A stretch of 7,976 nucleotides of DNA from assembly GCA_001512945.1 (NCBI GenBank), contig LFTF01000061.1, forward strand, positions 19,844 through 27,819, in the 5' to 3' direction. How positions within the stretch are numbered: the stretch's first letter is position 1; the number at the start of each line of letters is the position of its first letter. Source of the stretch: Clostridiales bacterium DTU023. GTDB lineage: Bacteria; Bacillota; Clostridia; Saccharofermentanales; DTU023. The notes under the pieces are model-generated. The model was not told where the DNA came from and did no database searches. It saw nothing but the letters and a program-made list of their open reading frames with translations. The position numbers and the translations under genes were made by a program. Shown here in pieces: positions 1 to 6,650 of the stretch.

Positions 1-1401
1 TCGGAGGTTTTGACTCAATGGCCAACAGGCAGAGACGTCAATCTGGAAGAAGCTTTTGACTATCATCGCAAGCTACCCGGGCACAAAATTTTCAGCCACA
101 AGCTGAACCGGGCTAAAGAACAAGGTAGAACGCTTGTACAGCCAAGAGCCGGTGTACCGTTGATCCCCGATATGATCGAGCTTTTGACCTATTTGCAAAA
201 TGTTGGGCAAGCTGATTTGTTGCCGACGACGATTGACAGCTACACCAGACAAAATCGCTATCATGAAGCCGAGGTAGGAATCGCGGAATCGGTCAAAACG
301 CTCAAGGCAATGCTAAACGGTTTTCCTGCTGTCAATCACGGTGTCAGCGGGTGTAGACAGCTTATCGACGCCCTTGACGCACCGCTTCAAATTCGTCACG
401 GTACACCTGATGCTCGTCTATTGACCGAGATCGCCTATGCAGGTGGCTACACAAGCTATGAAGGCGGTGGGATTTCTTATAATATTCCCTACGCTAAAAA
501 TGTCTCGCTTGAAACGACTATTCGTGACTGGCAATACGTTGACCGTTTGACGGGTATTTATGAGGAAGCAGGTTGCCCGATCAATCGAGAGCCTTACGGT
601 CCATTGACAGGAACACTTGTGCCTCCATTCATCTCACACAGTGTGGCAATTATCGAGAGCTTATTGGCAGCTGAACAAGGAGTCAAAAATATTACGGTAG
701 GTTATGGACAGTGTGGCAACCTGGTTCAAGATGTCGCGGCTGTGCAGGTTTTGCAGAGTCTGGCAGATGAATATCTGCGTAAATACGGGTATGGCGATGT
801 CAATGTCACGACGGTTCTGCATCAATGGATGGGTGGATTCCCGCAAGAAGAGTCGAAGGCTTACGCTGTCATTTCCTGGGGCAGCGCAGTCGCGGCACTG
901 GCTCACGCAACAAAAGTGATCGTCAAAACGCCCCATGAGGCCGTCGGTGTACCGACCAAGGAAGCAAATGCCGATGGCATGCTTTGTACGCGTCAGATGA
1001 TCAACATGCTTGGAGAGCAGAGCCTTAACACTTACAGTTTAAAGGATGAGAAGGTCATCATTGCATCTGAAACGCGCTGTGTGCTCGATCGATGCTTCGA
1101 ACTCGGAAAAGGAGATATCGCCAAAGGGACGATCCTTGCCATTCGCTCGGGTGTTCTCGACATTCCTTTTGCGCCGAGTCGTTACAATGCAGGCAAGATG
1201 CTGCCTGCTCGCGACAATGAAGGGGCGATCCGGCTGTTTCATCCGGGCAATATCCCGTTGACTTCGGAACTGCTCGATTTGCACAAAGAGAAGATAGAGG
1301 AGCGGGCGAAATACGAAAATCGTCAGCCATCATTCCAGATGGTCATTGATGATGTTTACGCGATCAGTAAAGGGCGTCTCGTGGGACGGCCCAAACAATA
1401 A
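1..1401 (+). CDS. glmE: Glutamate mutase (methylaspartate mutase) epsilon subunit, 5' end cut by window edge
   Basis: This is the substrate-binding TIM-barrel subunit of adenosylcobalamin-dependent glutamate mutase, which converts L-glutamate to (2S,3S)-3-methylaspartate in the cytoplasm. It works with the small cobalamin-binding subunit GlmS, which is not in the window. The reading frame is open from base 1. From recall, the first codons (S-E-V-L-T-Q-W-P-T-G) align with residues 18-27 of the 483-residue Clostridium cochlearium enzyme, so about 17 codons are missing and the TTG at 10 is an internal Leu codon, not a start. Substrate-site residues known from that enzyme are all present: the arginine claw in QPRAGV (Arg codon at 145), YTRQNRY (Arg at 247) and IRHGTPD (Arg at 394), and the Glu and two Tyr of EGGGISYNIPY (codons at 460, 478 and 490). 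The C-terminus matches the family's usual end. The downstream mal gene supports the assignment. Confidence 0.96.
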   Translation, partial: SEVLTQWPTGRDVNLEEAFDYHRKLPGHKIFSHKLNRAKEQGRTLVQPRAGVPLIPDMIELLTYLQNVGQADLLPTTIDSYTRQNRYHEAEVGIAESVKTLKAMLNGFPAVNHGVSGCRQLIDALDAPLQIRHGTPDARLLTEIAYAGGYTSYEGGGISYNIPYAKNVSLETTIRDWQYVDRLTGIYEEAGCPINREPYGPLTGTLVPPFISHSVAIIESLLAAEQGVKNITVGYGQCGNLVQDVAAVQVLQSLADEYLRKYGYGDVNVTTVLHQWMGGFPQEESKAYAVISWGSAVAALAHATKVIVKTPHEAVGVPTKEANADGMLCTRQMINMLGEQSLNTYSLKDEKVIIASETRCVLDRCFELGKGDIAKGTILAIRSGVLDIPFAPSRYNAGKMLPARDNEGAIRLFHPGNIPLTSELLDLHKEKIEERAKYENRQPSFQMVIDDVYAISKGRLVGRPKQ

Positions 1402-1475
1402 GTAGAGAATACTCCACCTGTAATACGGAAGTTGCGGATATGATCAAGTGACTCTCGGGATGCAGGGAGTGAATT

Positions 1476-1508
1476 ATGTGTGTGGATAAGAAATGGGGAA
1501 TTATTTAA
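1476..1508 (+). other. Possible 10-codon leader ORF just before mal
   Basis: ATG at 1476 opens a short frame (MCVDKKWGII) that ends at TAA 1506-1508, one base before the mal ATG at 1510. AGGGAG at 1464-1469 lies six bases upstream, a better-placed ribosome site than the one directly before mal. ACTCTC (1451-1456) could pair with GGGAGT (1465-1470), one pair being G-T, around an 8-base loop, which would cover that site. The layout would suit translational coupling into mal. A frame this short can arise by chance, so this is only a candidate. Confidence 0.25.
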
Positions 1509-1509
1509 C

Positions 1510-2745
1510 ATGAAAATTACAAAAGTCATATGCGCTCAGGGGCGTACAGGATTTTATTTCGATGATCAAAATGCGATCAAAGCCGGCGCAAAAAGTGACG
1601 GAATGTTCTATCAGGGCGAGGCAGTAACCCCTGGGTTTACAACTATCCGCCAGGCTGGCGAAGCGATCTCCTTGATGCTTGTCCTAGAGGATGGACAAAT
1701 CGCTTGGGGAGATTGCGCGGCTGTCCAATACTCGGGAGCCGGTGGCCGAGACCCACTGTTTTTGGCTTCGGATTTCATTCCCGTAATCGAGCGGGAAATC
1801 GCGCCCAGGCTTGTTGGGCAGACGATAACCACCTTCCGAGACATGATGGGTGAATTTGAAACATTTACAGACCGCAAGGGAAATAGACTTCATACGGCAA
1901 TCCGATATGGATTGTCTCAGGCCTTGCTTGATGCTGTCGCGCGCGCCACAGGCAAACTCATGTGTGAGGTAGTGGCTGAGGAATACGGTACTCAAGTAAG
2001 TAACGTCATGATTCCCATTTTTTCGCAGTCAGGTGACCAGCGCCATGATAACGCCGACAAGATGATCATCAAACAGGTGCAGGTGCTACCACACGCATTG
2101 ATCAACAACATGGATAAGCTTGGTCCCGAAGGCGATACGCTCGCCGAATACCTTGAGTGGCTCCGCAATCGTGTCATTGAATTCAGGCAGGGTTCGGACT
2201 ATAACCCGGTTTTCCATATCGACGTTTACGGTACAATCGGACAACTTTTTGGCTATGACAACATTGATGCCATCACGGATTATCTCGAACGCCTCGCTTC
2301 GATTGTGGATCCATTTGCTCTGCGCATCGAAGGACCGATAGACGCCGGATCGCGCGAGCAGCAGATTAAATGGCTTGCCGCGCTTACAGACCGTATTGAC
2401 GAACGCGGTGTAAAAGTTGAACTGGTGGCCGACGAATGGTGCAATACATATGAAGATGTCCGGGCATTTGTCGACGCAGGTGCCGGACATATGATCCAGA
2501 TCAAGTCACCTGACCTCGGCAGTCTTCACAAATCGGCAGAAGCCGTACTTTACTGCCAGCAGAAGGGTGTGAGCGCTTATCTTGGCGGAACTTGCAATGA
2601 GACAAGCAGATCAGCGGAAGTATGTGTCCATATCGCTATGGCGACCAAGCCCTCTCAGATTCTTGCTAAGCCGGGCATGGGGGTCGATGAAGGCATCATG
2701 ATTGCCTACAATGAGATGCAACGCATACTAGCACTTCGAAAGTAA
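1510..2745 (+). CDS. mal: 3-Methylaspartate ammonia-lyase
   Basis: This enolase-superfamily enzyme eliminates ammonia from (2S,3S)-3-methylaspartate to give mesaconate, the second step of the methylaspartate pathway. The 411-residue product is the usual size (413 in Clostridium tetanomorphum, from recall) and near-identical blocks run throughout, including the AAVQYSGAGGRDPLFLA and GGTCNET-RSAEV regions. Catalytic residues of the family are in place: His195 in LPHALINN and Lys332 in QIKSPDLG act as acid/base, and Asp238 (FHIDVYG), Glu274 (RIEGP) and Asp308 (VADEWCN) should bind Mg2+. The ATG at 1510 is chosen because the MKIT...GFYFDDQ N-terminus then matches the family; an in-frame GTG at 1480 would add ten residues without resemblance. 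GGGGA at 1495-1499 is a rather distant ribosome site for 1510. The gene follows glmE after 108 bases with no terminator, so the two are probably co-transcribed. Confidence 0.97.
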   Translation: MKITKVICAQGRTGFYFDDQNAIKAGAKSDGMFYQGEAVTPGFTTIRQAGEAISLMLVLEDGQIAWGDCAAVQYSGAGGRDPLFLASDFIPVIEREIAPRLVGQTITTFRDMMGEFETFTDRKGNRLHTAIRYGLSQALLDAVARATGKLMCEVVAEEYGTQVSNVMIPIFSQSGDQRHDNADKMIIKQVQVLPHALINNMDKLGPEGDTLAEYLEWLRNRVIEFRQGSDYNPVFHIDVYGTIGQLFGYDNIDAITDYLERLASIVDPFALRIEGPIDAGSREQQIKWLAALTDRIDERGVKVELVADEWCNTYEDVRAFVDAGAGHMIQIKSPDLGSLHKSAEAVLYCQQKGVSAYLGGTCNETSRSAEVCVHIAMATKPSQILAKPGMGVDEGIMIAYNEMQRILALRK

Positions 2746-2785
2746 ACTACCGATCACAAACAGGGCGTGCACATAGGAGGTTTCT

Positions 2786-3064
2786 ATGGAACTAATCCGC
2801 AAAGCGAAATCAGGAACGCTGGAATCCAGTGATGTCCTCGTCACAGTGGAGCCTGCTGGCGAACTTATCATCACACTCGATTCTCCCGTCAAGGAGCAAT
2901 TTGCTTGTGCAATTCTGGAGACTGTCCGCGGAGTACTGGAAGATTTCAGTGTCCGGACGGGGAAGATTGAGCTTGCCGATCAAGGAGCACTCGACTGCAC
3001 AATTCGAGCACGTCTCACGACAGCTTTGAAGCGGGCATCCCAACCAGCCGGAGGTGAAAAATGA
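2786..3064 (+). CDS. citD: Citrate/citramalate lyase acyl carrier protein (gamma subunit)
   Basis: This is the small acyl carrier subunit of the citrate lyase family. It carries a phosphoribosyl-dephospho-CoA thiol group that, when acetylated, is exchanged for the substrate acid during turnover. The 92-residue product starts with a segment containing GTLESSD; Ser14 aligns with the serine that receives the prosthetic group in enterobacterial CitD. The later KGALDC-type block is present as QGALDCTIRARL, also typical of CitD. AGGAGG at 2775-2780 sits five bases before the ATG, the strongest ribosome site in the window. The gene follows mal by 40 bases and its TGA overlaps the citE ATG in an ATGA junction, so carrier and lyase are translationally coupled. 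Next to mal, the holo-protein most likely serves citramalate rather than citrate; that is inference from context. Confidence 0.94.
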   Translation: MELIRKAKSGTLESSDVLVTVEPAGELIITLDSPVKEQFACAILETVRGVLEDFSVRTGKIELADQGALDCTIRARLTTALKRASQPAGGEK

Positions 3065-3963
3065 GACGCTCTTTATTGTTTTTACCTGGCAATCAACCGG
3101 GTATGCTCCAGAGCGGTGGCGTACTCCCGGCGGATACCCTGATCTTTGATCTTGAAGATTCGGTCGCGGCAGGAGAAAAGGATGCGGCGCGTGAACTCGT
3201 GGCCTCGGCGCTCCGGTCATTTGATTTTGGGCGACGCGAACTATCCGCGAGGATCAATGATCTTGAAACCAAACACGCATTTACCGACCTTAAGACCCTC
3301 ATACCAGCCGGCATTGAAACCATTATGCTTCCCAAAGTGTCGGGCGGGGATATGGTTCAGCAAGTGGCTGCCCTGTTTGATGAGATTGAGTTGGAGCACG
3401 GCATCGTCAAAGGCCGAATCAAGATCATTGCCCTGATCGAAACGGCTTGCGGCGTCGAACATGCGTATGAGGTAGCGGTCGCCTCTCCGAGGGTGGTGGC
3501 ACTCGCGCTCGGTGCGGAGGATCTTGCTGCGGATCTTGGATGCGCGAGAACCAAGGAAGGTCGTGAGATTTTTTACAGCAGGTCGAGACTCATCATCGCA
3601 GCCAAAGCAGCGGGCATTGAAGCGCTTGATACGCCATTTACAGATGCGCGCGACACAGAGGGTTGTTATGAAGACGCCTTGTTCGCCAGGAGTCTGGGAT
3701 ATGCAGGTAAACTTTGTATTTCCCCCCACCATCTCGATTCAATACATCGCGCATTTATGCCTAGCAAAGCTGAGATCGAATTCGCGCTTGATGTGACAGA
3801 GGCAATGCGACGTGCCAAGGAAGATAAAAGAGGCGCTGTCTCACTTCGTGGCAAGATGATTGATTTGCCGGTTCTTCTGCAGGCAGAGCGCACGCTGCAT
3901 CTGGCGCGAGCGGCCGGTTTGATTCAGGAAGAACCAGATGGGGAGAATAACCATGAAGCGTGA
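3061..3963 (+). CDS. citE: Citramalyl/citryl-ACP lyase (beta subunit)
   Basis: This HpcH/HpaI-type TIM-barrel lyase cleaves the acyl thioester carried on CitD. With a citramalyl group it would give pyruvate plus acetyl-carrier; with a citryl group, oxaloacetate plus acetyl-carrier. The 300-residue length is normal for CitE. Visible motifs are FLPGNQPGM near the N-terminus, FDLEDSVAAGEK (29-40), ARIND (63-67), LPKVSGG (90-96), IALIETACGVEHA (123-135) and ALGAEDLAADLG (149-160); Glu127 and Asp154 are the expected Mg2+ ligands. The C-terminal GKMIDLPVL block is also typical. GGAGGTG at 3050-3056 precedes the ATG, and the start overlaps the citD stop by four bases. The homologous E. coli beta subunit acts on citrate; sequence alone does not fix the substrate here, and the neighbouring glmE and mal genes point to citramalate. 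Confidence 0.93.
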   Translation: MRRSLLFLPGNQPGMLQSGGVLPADTLIFDLEDSVAAGEKDAARELVASALRSFDFGRRELSARINDLETKHAFTDLKTLIPAGIETIMLPKVSGGDMVQQVAALFDEIELEHGIVKGRIKIIALIETACGVEHAYEVAVASPRVVALALGAEDLAADLGCARTKEGREIFYSRSRLIIAAKAAGIEALDTPFTDARDTEGCYEDALFARSLGYAGKLCISPHHLDSIHRAFMPSKAEIEFALDVTEAMRRAKEDKRGAVSLRGKMIDLPVLLQAERTLHLARAAGLIQEEPDGENNHEA

Positions 3964-5368
3964 CAACAAAGTAATGCCTTCGCTGGCGGAGGCGATTCGT
4001 CAGACGGGTCTGCGAGACGGAATGACTGTATCGTTTCATCATCACCTGCGAGATGGCGACGCCGTTCTAAATCTTGTCCTAGCCGAATGCGAGAAGCTCG
4101 GCGTACGTGACCTTACCGTCAACGCGTCTGCTTTGATGGCTTGCCATCACCCGATTGTCGATTTCATCCGCAAAGGCACGGTGACGGGTATCGAGTGCAA
4201 TTACATGCATCCGGTTGTCGGCCACGAGATCTCAAAAGGATTGCTTGCTCGTGAGGTCATTTTCCGCAGCCACGGTGGCAGGCCCGCAGCGCTTGAACGT
4301 AAAGAAGCGCACATAGATGTGGCTTTTATCGCGGCGTCCACCTCAGATCGGGCAGGTAATTGCAACGGCCGCGATGGCCGTACAGCATTCGGATCCATCG
4401 GCTACGCAATGCCGGACGCTGAGCATGCTGACAATGTTGTAGTAGTGACTGATCATCTTGCTCCATATCCGGTTAGTGTAGCGTCGATTGATGAGAGATA
4501 TGTGGATGCTGTTGTCGTGATCGATTCGATCGGTGATCCGGACAAAATTATGTCGGGGACGACACGCGTGACACGTGATCCCATAGGCCTTCTGATCGCA
4601 GATTACACGGCGCGCGCACTATCTGCGTCCGGCCTTTTGGAAGATGGACTTTCTTTTCAGACGGGAGCGGGCGGAACGTCTCTCGCGGTTGCGTCTTTTA
4701 TAGGGGAGATCATGCGAGGGCGCGGAATTAGGGGAAGCTTCGCATCGGGCGGAATAACGGGCATGCTTGTCGATTTGTTTCAAGAAGGATTGTTTGAAAC
4801 TCTGATCGATGTTCAATGCTTTGATCGTGATGCGGTGCGCTCCATCCGAGACAATGAAAAGCACCGTGAGATAAGTGCTTCAACTTACGCCAGCCCCGCG
4901 GTGAAAAGTTCAGTGGTCGATCACCTCGATATCGTAATTCTCGGTGCTACCGAGATTGATTCGCAGTTCAATGTCAACGTCCATACGGACTCCAACGGAT
5001 TCATCATGGGTGGCTCAGGCGGTCACAGTGACACAGCGGCCGGCGCGAAACTCTCTGTAATAGTGGCACCGCTGATCCGCGCAAGACTGCCCCTTATTGT
5101 TGACCGTGTCGGCACGATCTCGACGCCAGGAAAAGATGTCGATCTGCTTGTAACGCAATATGGACTTGCCTGCAATCCGGAAAAAACAGAACTGGATTAT
5201 CGGCTGAGAAGCGCCGGACTTCCAGTCTTCACTATCGAAGAGTTACATGAGAGGGCGGTTGGAATCACGGGAGTCCCGGGACGACATCCGTCTCAGGGAC
5301 GACCCGTCGCCCGCGTGGTCAGCCGCGACGGGGACCTACTTGACATCATCCGGGCAGTTAATCGGTAG
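3953..5368 (+). CDS. citF: Citramalate/citrate ACP-transferase (lyase alpha subunit)
   Basis: This is the CoA-transferase-type alpha subunit, which swaps the acetyl group on the CitD thiol for the substrate acid and releases acetate. Blocks shared with E. coli CitF run along its whole length: LAEAIRQTGLRDGMTVSFHH (11-30), SHGGR (106-110), FQTGAGGTSLAVASF (235-249), SGGITGMLVDLF (265-276), EIDSQFNVNV (334-343) and GGSGGHSDTA (353-362). At 471 residues it is about 40 shorter than the roughly 510-residue enterobacterial protein; only the poorly conserved N-terminal extension is missing. I chose ATG 3953, with GGGGAGA at 3940-3946 as ribosome site. ATG 3938 with AGGAAG at 3926-3931 is nearly as good and would add MGRIT. 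The start lies inside the end of citE (11-base overlap), consistent with co-production of the three subunits. It is the last gene before the terminator. Confidence 0.94.
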   Translation: MKRDNKVMPSLAEAIRQTGLRDGMTVSFHHHLRDGDAVLNLVLAECEKLGVRDLTVNASALMACHHPIVDFIRKGTVTGIECNYMHPVVGHEISKGLLAREVIFRSHGGRPAALERKEAHIDVAFIAASTSDRAGNCNGRDGRTAFGSIGYAMPDAEHADNVVVVTDHLAPYPVSVASIDERYVDAVVVIDSIGDPDKIMSGTTRVTRDPIGLLIADYTARALSASGLLEDGLSFQTGAGGTSLAVASFIGEIMRGRGIRGSFASGGITGMLVDLFQEGLFETLIDVQCFDRDAVRSIRDNEKHREISASTYASPAVKSSVVDHLDIVILGATEIDSQFNVNVHTDSNGFIMGGSGGHSDTAAGAKLSVIVAPLIRARLPLIVDRVGTISTPGKDVDLLVTQYGLACNPEKTELDYRLRSAGLPVFTIEELHERAVGITGVPGRHPSQGRPVARVVSRDGDLLDIIRAVNR

Positions 5369-5388
5369 GGAGTGTGAGTTGTGCAGTC

Positions 5389-5422
5389 AAAAAACCGCCG
5401 GTTTTGTAGCCGGCGGTTTTTT
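5389..5422. terminator. Bidirectional intrinsic terminator between convergent genes
   Basis: Six A residues and CCGCCGG (5395-5401) form a perfect inverted repeat with CCGGCGG (5410-5416) and six T residues, separated by an 8-base loop. The GC stem flanked by an A-tract and a T-tract works on either strand. It lies about 20 bases after the citF stop and about 20 bases after the minus-strand reductase stop, so it should end both transcripts. Confidence 0.93.
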
Positions 5423-5442
5423 ATTGCAAAAATAATAGAATT

Positions 5443-6507
5443 TTAAGGTGTTGCCTCGCTTTTTCGAAAAATAACGGAGGTTTTGAATCGCTTCCGACTT
5501 TCCATTGATCCCAAGGTATAGCGGATCGTGTCAGTGAGCGGACGCACGGTATAACCGAGTTCCCTTTTTGCCTTCTCATTGGAGAATTGATGCGGAGTAC
5601 TCATTGTGTAGAGTGAATAGGGCGTGAGAAGAGGCGTTTTTCCTGTCTTTTTGGACCACCACTCAGTGAAAGGGGCTGCTAATTTAGCAAGCCAAAAGGG
5701 CGCTGTGGATTTGAATGTTTTGCGACCCGTCATTTTTGCGGCTTCGTTCATGATGTCGAGCACACTTGCGTCATGGCCTGTAAGGTTATAGCTTTGCCCT
5801 GTCCGGCCGAATTTTGCGGCGGCAATCAAACCATCAGCCACATCGAGGACATCAACGAAGTCGTAGGAACCATGAATCATGGCTGGGAGTTTGCGATCGA
5901 CAAGCTTTTCGAACAGGCGGGTAAAATGGCCACTCAAATAATCGTTGGGACCGATGATGCCAGACGGTTGCACAATAACTGTCTCAAGTCCGTCTCTCGC
6001 GGCATCCAGCACGAGTTGTGATGCCATGGCTTTCGATTTTGCGTAATCGCCGTGGAGAAGATCAGGTTCGTAATGATCACTTTCTTTGATTACAGTACTA
6101 AAATCCTCAGGAAGTGGAAGTGTGTGAATTGTGCCACAGTAAAGAAAGCGCTTGACGCCGTATTTTTTTGCCGCGGTGAGCATGTTTTTTGTTCCCTCGA
6201 CATTGACGTCATAGATGCGCTGTCCTGCTTTCGCATAAATAGAAATCATGCTTGCGAGATGGAGGACTGTGATATCAAAATCTTCCAACCCGTTGTACAG
6301 TGAATCGAGGCTTGCTGCGTTCGTGACATTTCCGGAGATCACCTCGCAATTGAGCCCTTCAAGGGCCAGAGGGCGTTCCTTTTCCAGTATGAACGCACGA
6401 ACGAGTTCATCCTGCTGGAGGAGTTTGCGGACAACGTTGTTGCCCAGATGCCCCGAAGCACCTGTCACGAGCCACATTCTTTTCTTTTCTACAGTCGCTA
6501 TCGACAT
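5443..6507 (-). CDS. NAD(P)-dependent epimerase/dehydratase family protein (extended SDR, reductase-like)
   Basis: This is a 354-residue Rossmann-fold oxidoreductase of the extended short-chain dehydrogenase/reductase family, probably cytoplasmic, with unknown substrate. The nucleotide-binding motif TGASGHLG is at residues 15-22. The catalytic triad is visible as Thr126 (YCGTIH), Tyr155 and Lys159 (YAKSK). NVEGT (102-106), PSGIIGP (181-187) and DFVDVLDVADG (216-226) match the dihydroflavonol-reductase and 3-beta-HSD branch. Arg37 at the end of the second strand, with no acidic residue there, hints at NADPH, which is weak inference. Length is normal for this branch. The start at 6507 is favoured by a GAGG-type ribosome site nine bases upstream; a second ATG at 6477 has a poorer site. 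The gene is read toward citF and ends at the shared terminator, so it is unlikely to belong to the glutamate operon. Its upstream neighbour on the same strand is mgtA. Confidence 0.88.
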   Translation of the reverse strand: MSIATVEKKRMWLVTGASGHLGNNVVRKLLQQDELVRAFILEKERPLALEGLNCEVISGNVTNAASLDSLYNGLEDFDITVLHLASMISIYAKAGQRIYDVNVEGTKNMLTAAKKYGVKRFLYCGTIHTLPLPEDFSTVIKESDHYEPDLLHGDYAKSKAMASQLVLDAARDGLETVIVQPSGIIGPNDYLSGHFTRLFEKLVDRKLPAMIHGSYDFVDVLDVADGLIAAAKFGRTGQSYNLTGHDASVLDIMNEAAKMTGRKTFKSTAPFWLAKLAAPFTEWWSKKTGKTPLLTPYSLYTMSTPHQFSNEKAKRELGYTVRPLTDTIRYTLGSMESRKRFKTSVIFRKSEATP

Positions 6508-6576
6508 GGTCTCAATCCTCGCTGTAGTGGACAGATATTTCTATACCTATTTTCATCACTACTCTTATATACAATC

Positions 6577-6605
6577 ATAACAATACCTGCTGACTTTATT
6601 GTCAA
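6577..6605 (-). promoter_or_regulatory. Predicted sigma-70-type promoter for the reductase gene
   Basis: On the minus strand a perfect TTGACA (-35, 6600-6605) is followed after exactly 17 bases by TGTTAT (-10, 6577-6582; four of six consensus bases). An overlapping TATGAT at 6574-6579 is a better hexamer but lies 20 bases from the -35. A start near 6570 would leave a leader of roughly 60 bases before the reductase ATG at 6507. The surrounding DNA is AT-rich. No experiment supports it here. Confidence 0.6.
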
Positions 6606-6624
6606 CTCAATGTGATCATAATGC

Positions 6625-6639
6625 ATGACACTGTGTCAT
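6625..6639. repeat. Perfect 15-bp palindrome, possible operator
   Basis: ATGACAC and GTGTCAT form a perfect 7-1-7 inverted repeat around a central T. It lies 11 bases past the mgtA stop and 19 bases upstream of the predicted -35 of the reductase gene; its centre is about 62 bases before the predicted transcription start. No T-tract follows it in the minus-strand direction, so it is a poor intrinsic terminator for mgtA. A regulator-binding site is more likely, but I cannot match it to a named regulator. The rest of the 143-bp gap between the two genes shows only the promoter described separately. Confidence 0.45.
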
Positions 6640-6650
6640 TTTGGGACATC

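Noticed and set aside
10..12. TTG as the start codon of glmE
   Set aside because: The preceding in-frame codons (S-E-V) continue the family alignment to the window edge, so the true start is upstream and this is an internal Leu codon.
1416..1444. TATGAT at 1439-1444 as the -10 of a separate mal promoter
   Set aside because: No acceptable -35 hexamer sits 16-18 bases upstream, so transcription from further upstream of glmE is the simpler view.
1402..1475. Cobalamin riboswitch before mal
   Set aside because: The gap is far too short and no B12-box-like sequence is visible; any such element would be upstream of glmE outside the window.
1480..1482. GTG as the start of mal
   Set aside because: The ten added residues do not resemble the family, and homologues begin with the MKI segment at 1510. 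It is kept only as an alternative.
2086..2490. 134-residue antisense open frame inside mal
   Set aside because: It is opposite the conserved catalytic part of mal and shows no motif or supporting context.
3241..3732. 163-residue antisense open frame inside citE
   Set aside because: It lies fully opposite a well-conserved gene, has no recognisable domain and is explained by codon use on the other strand.
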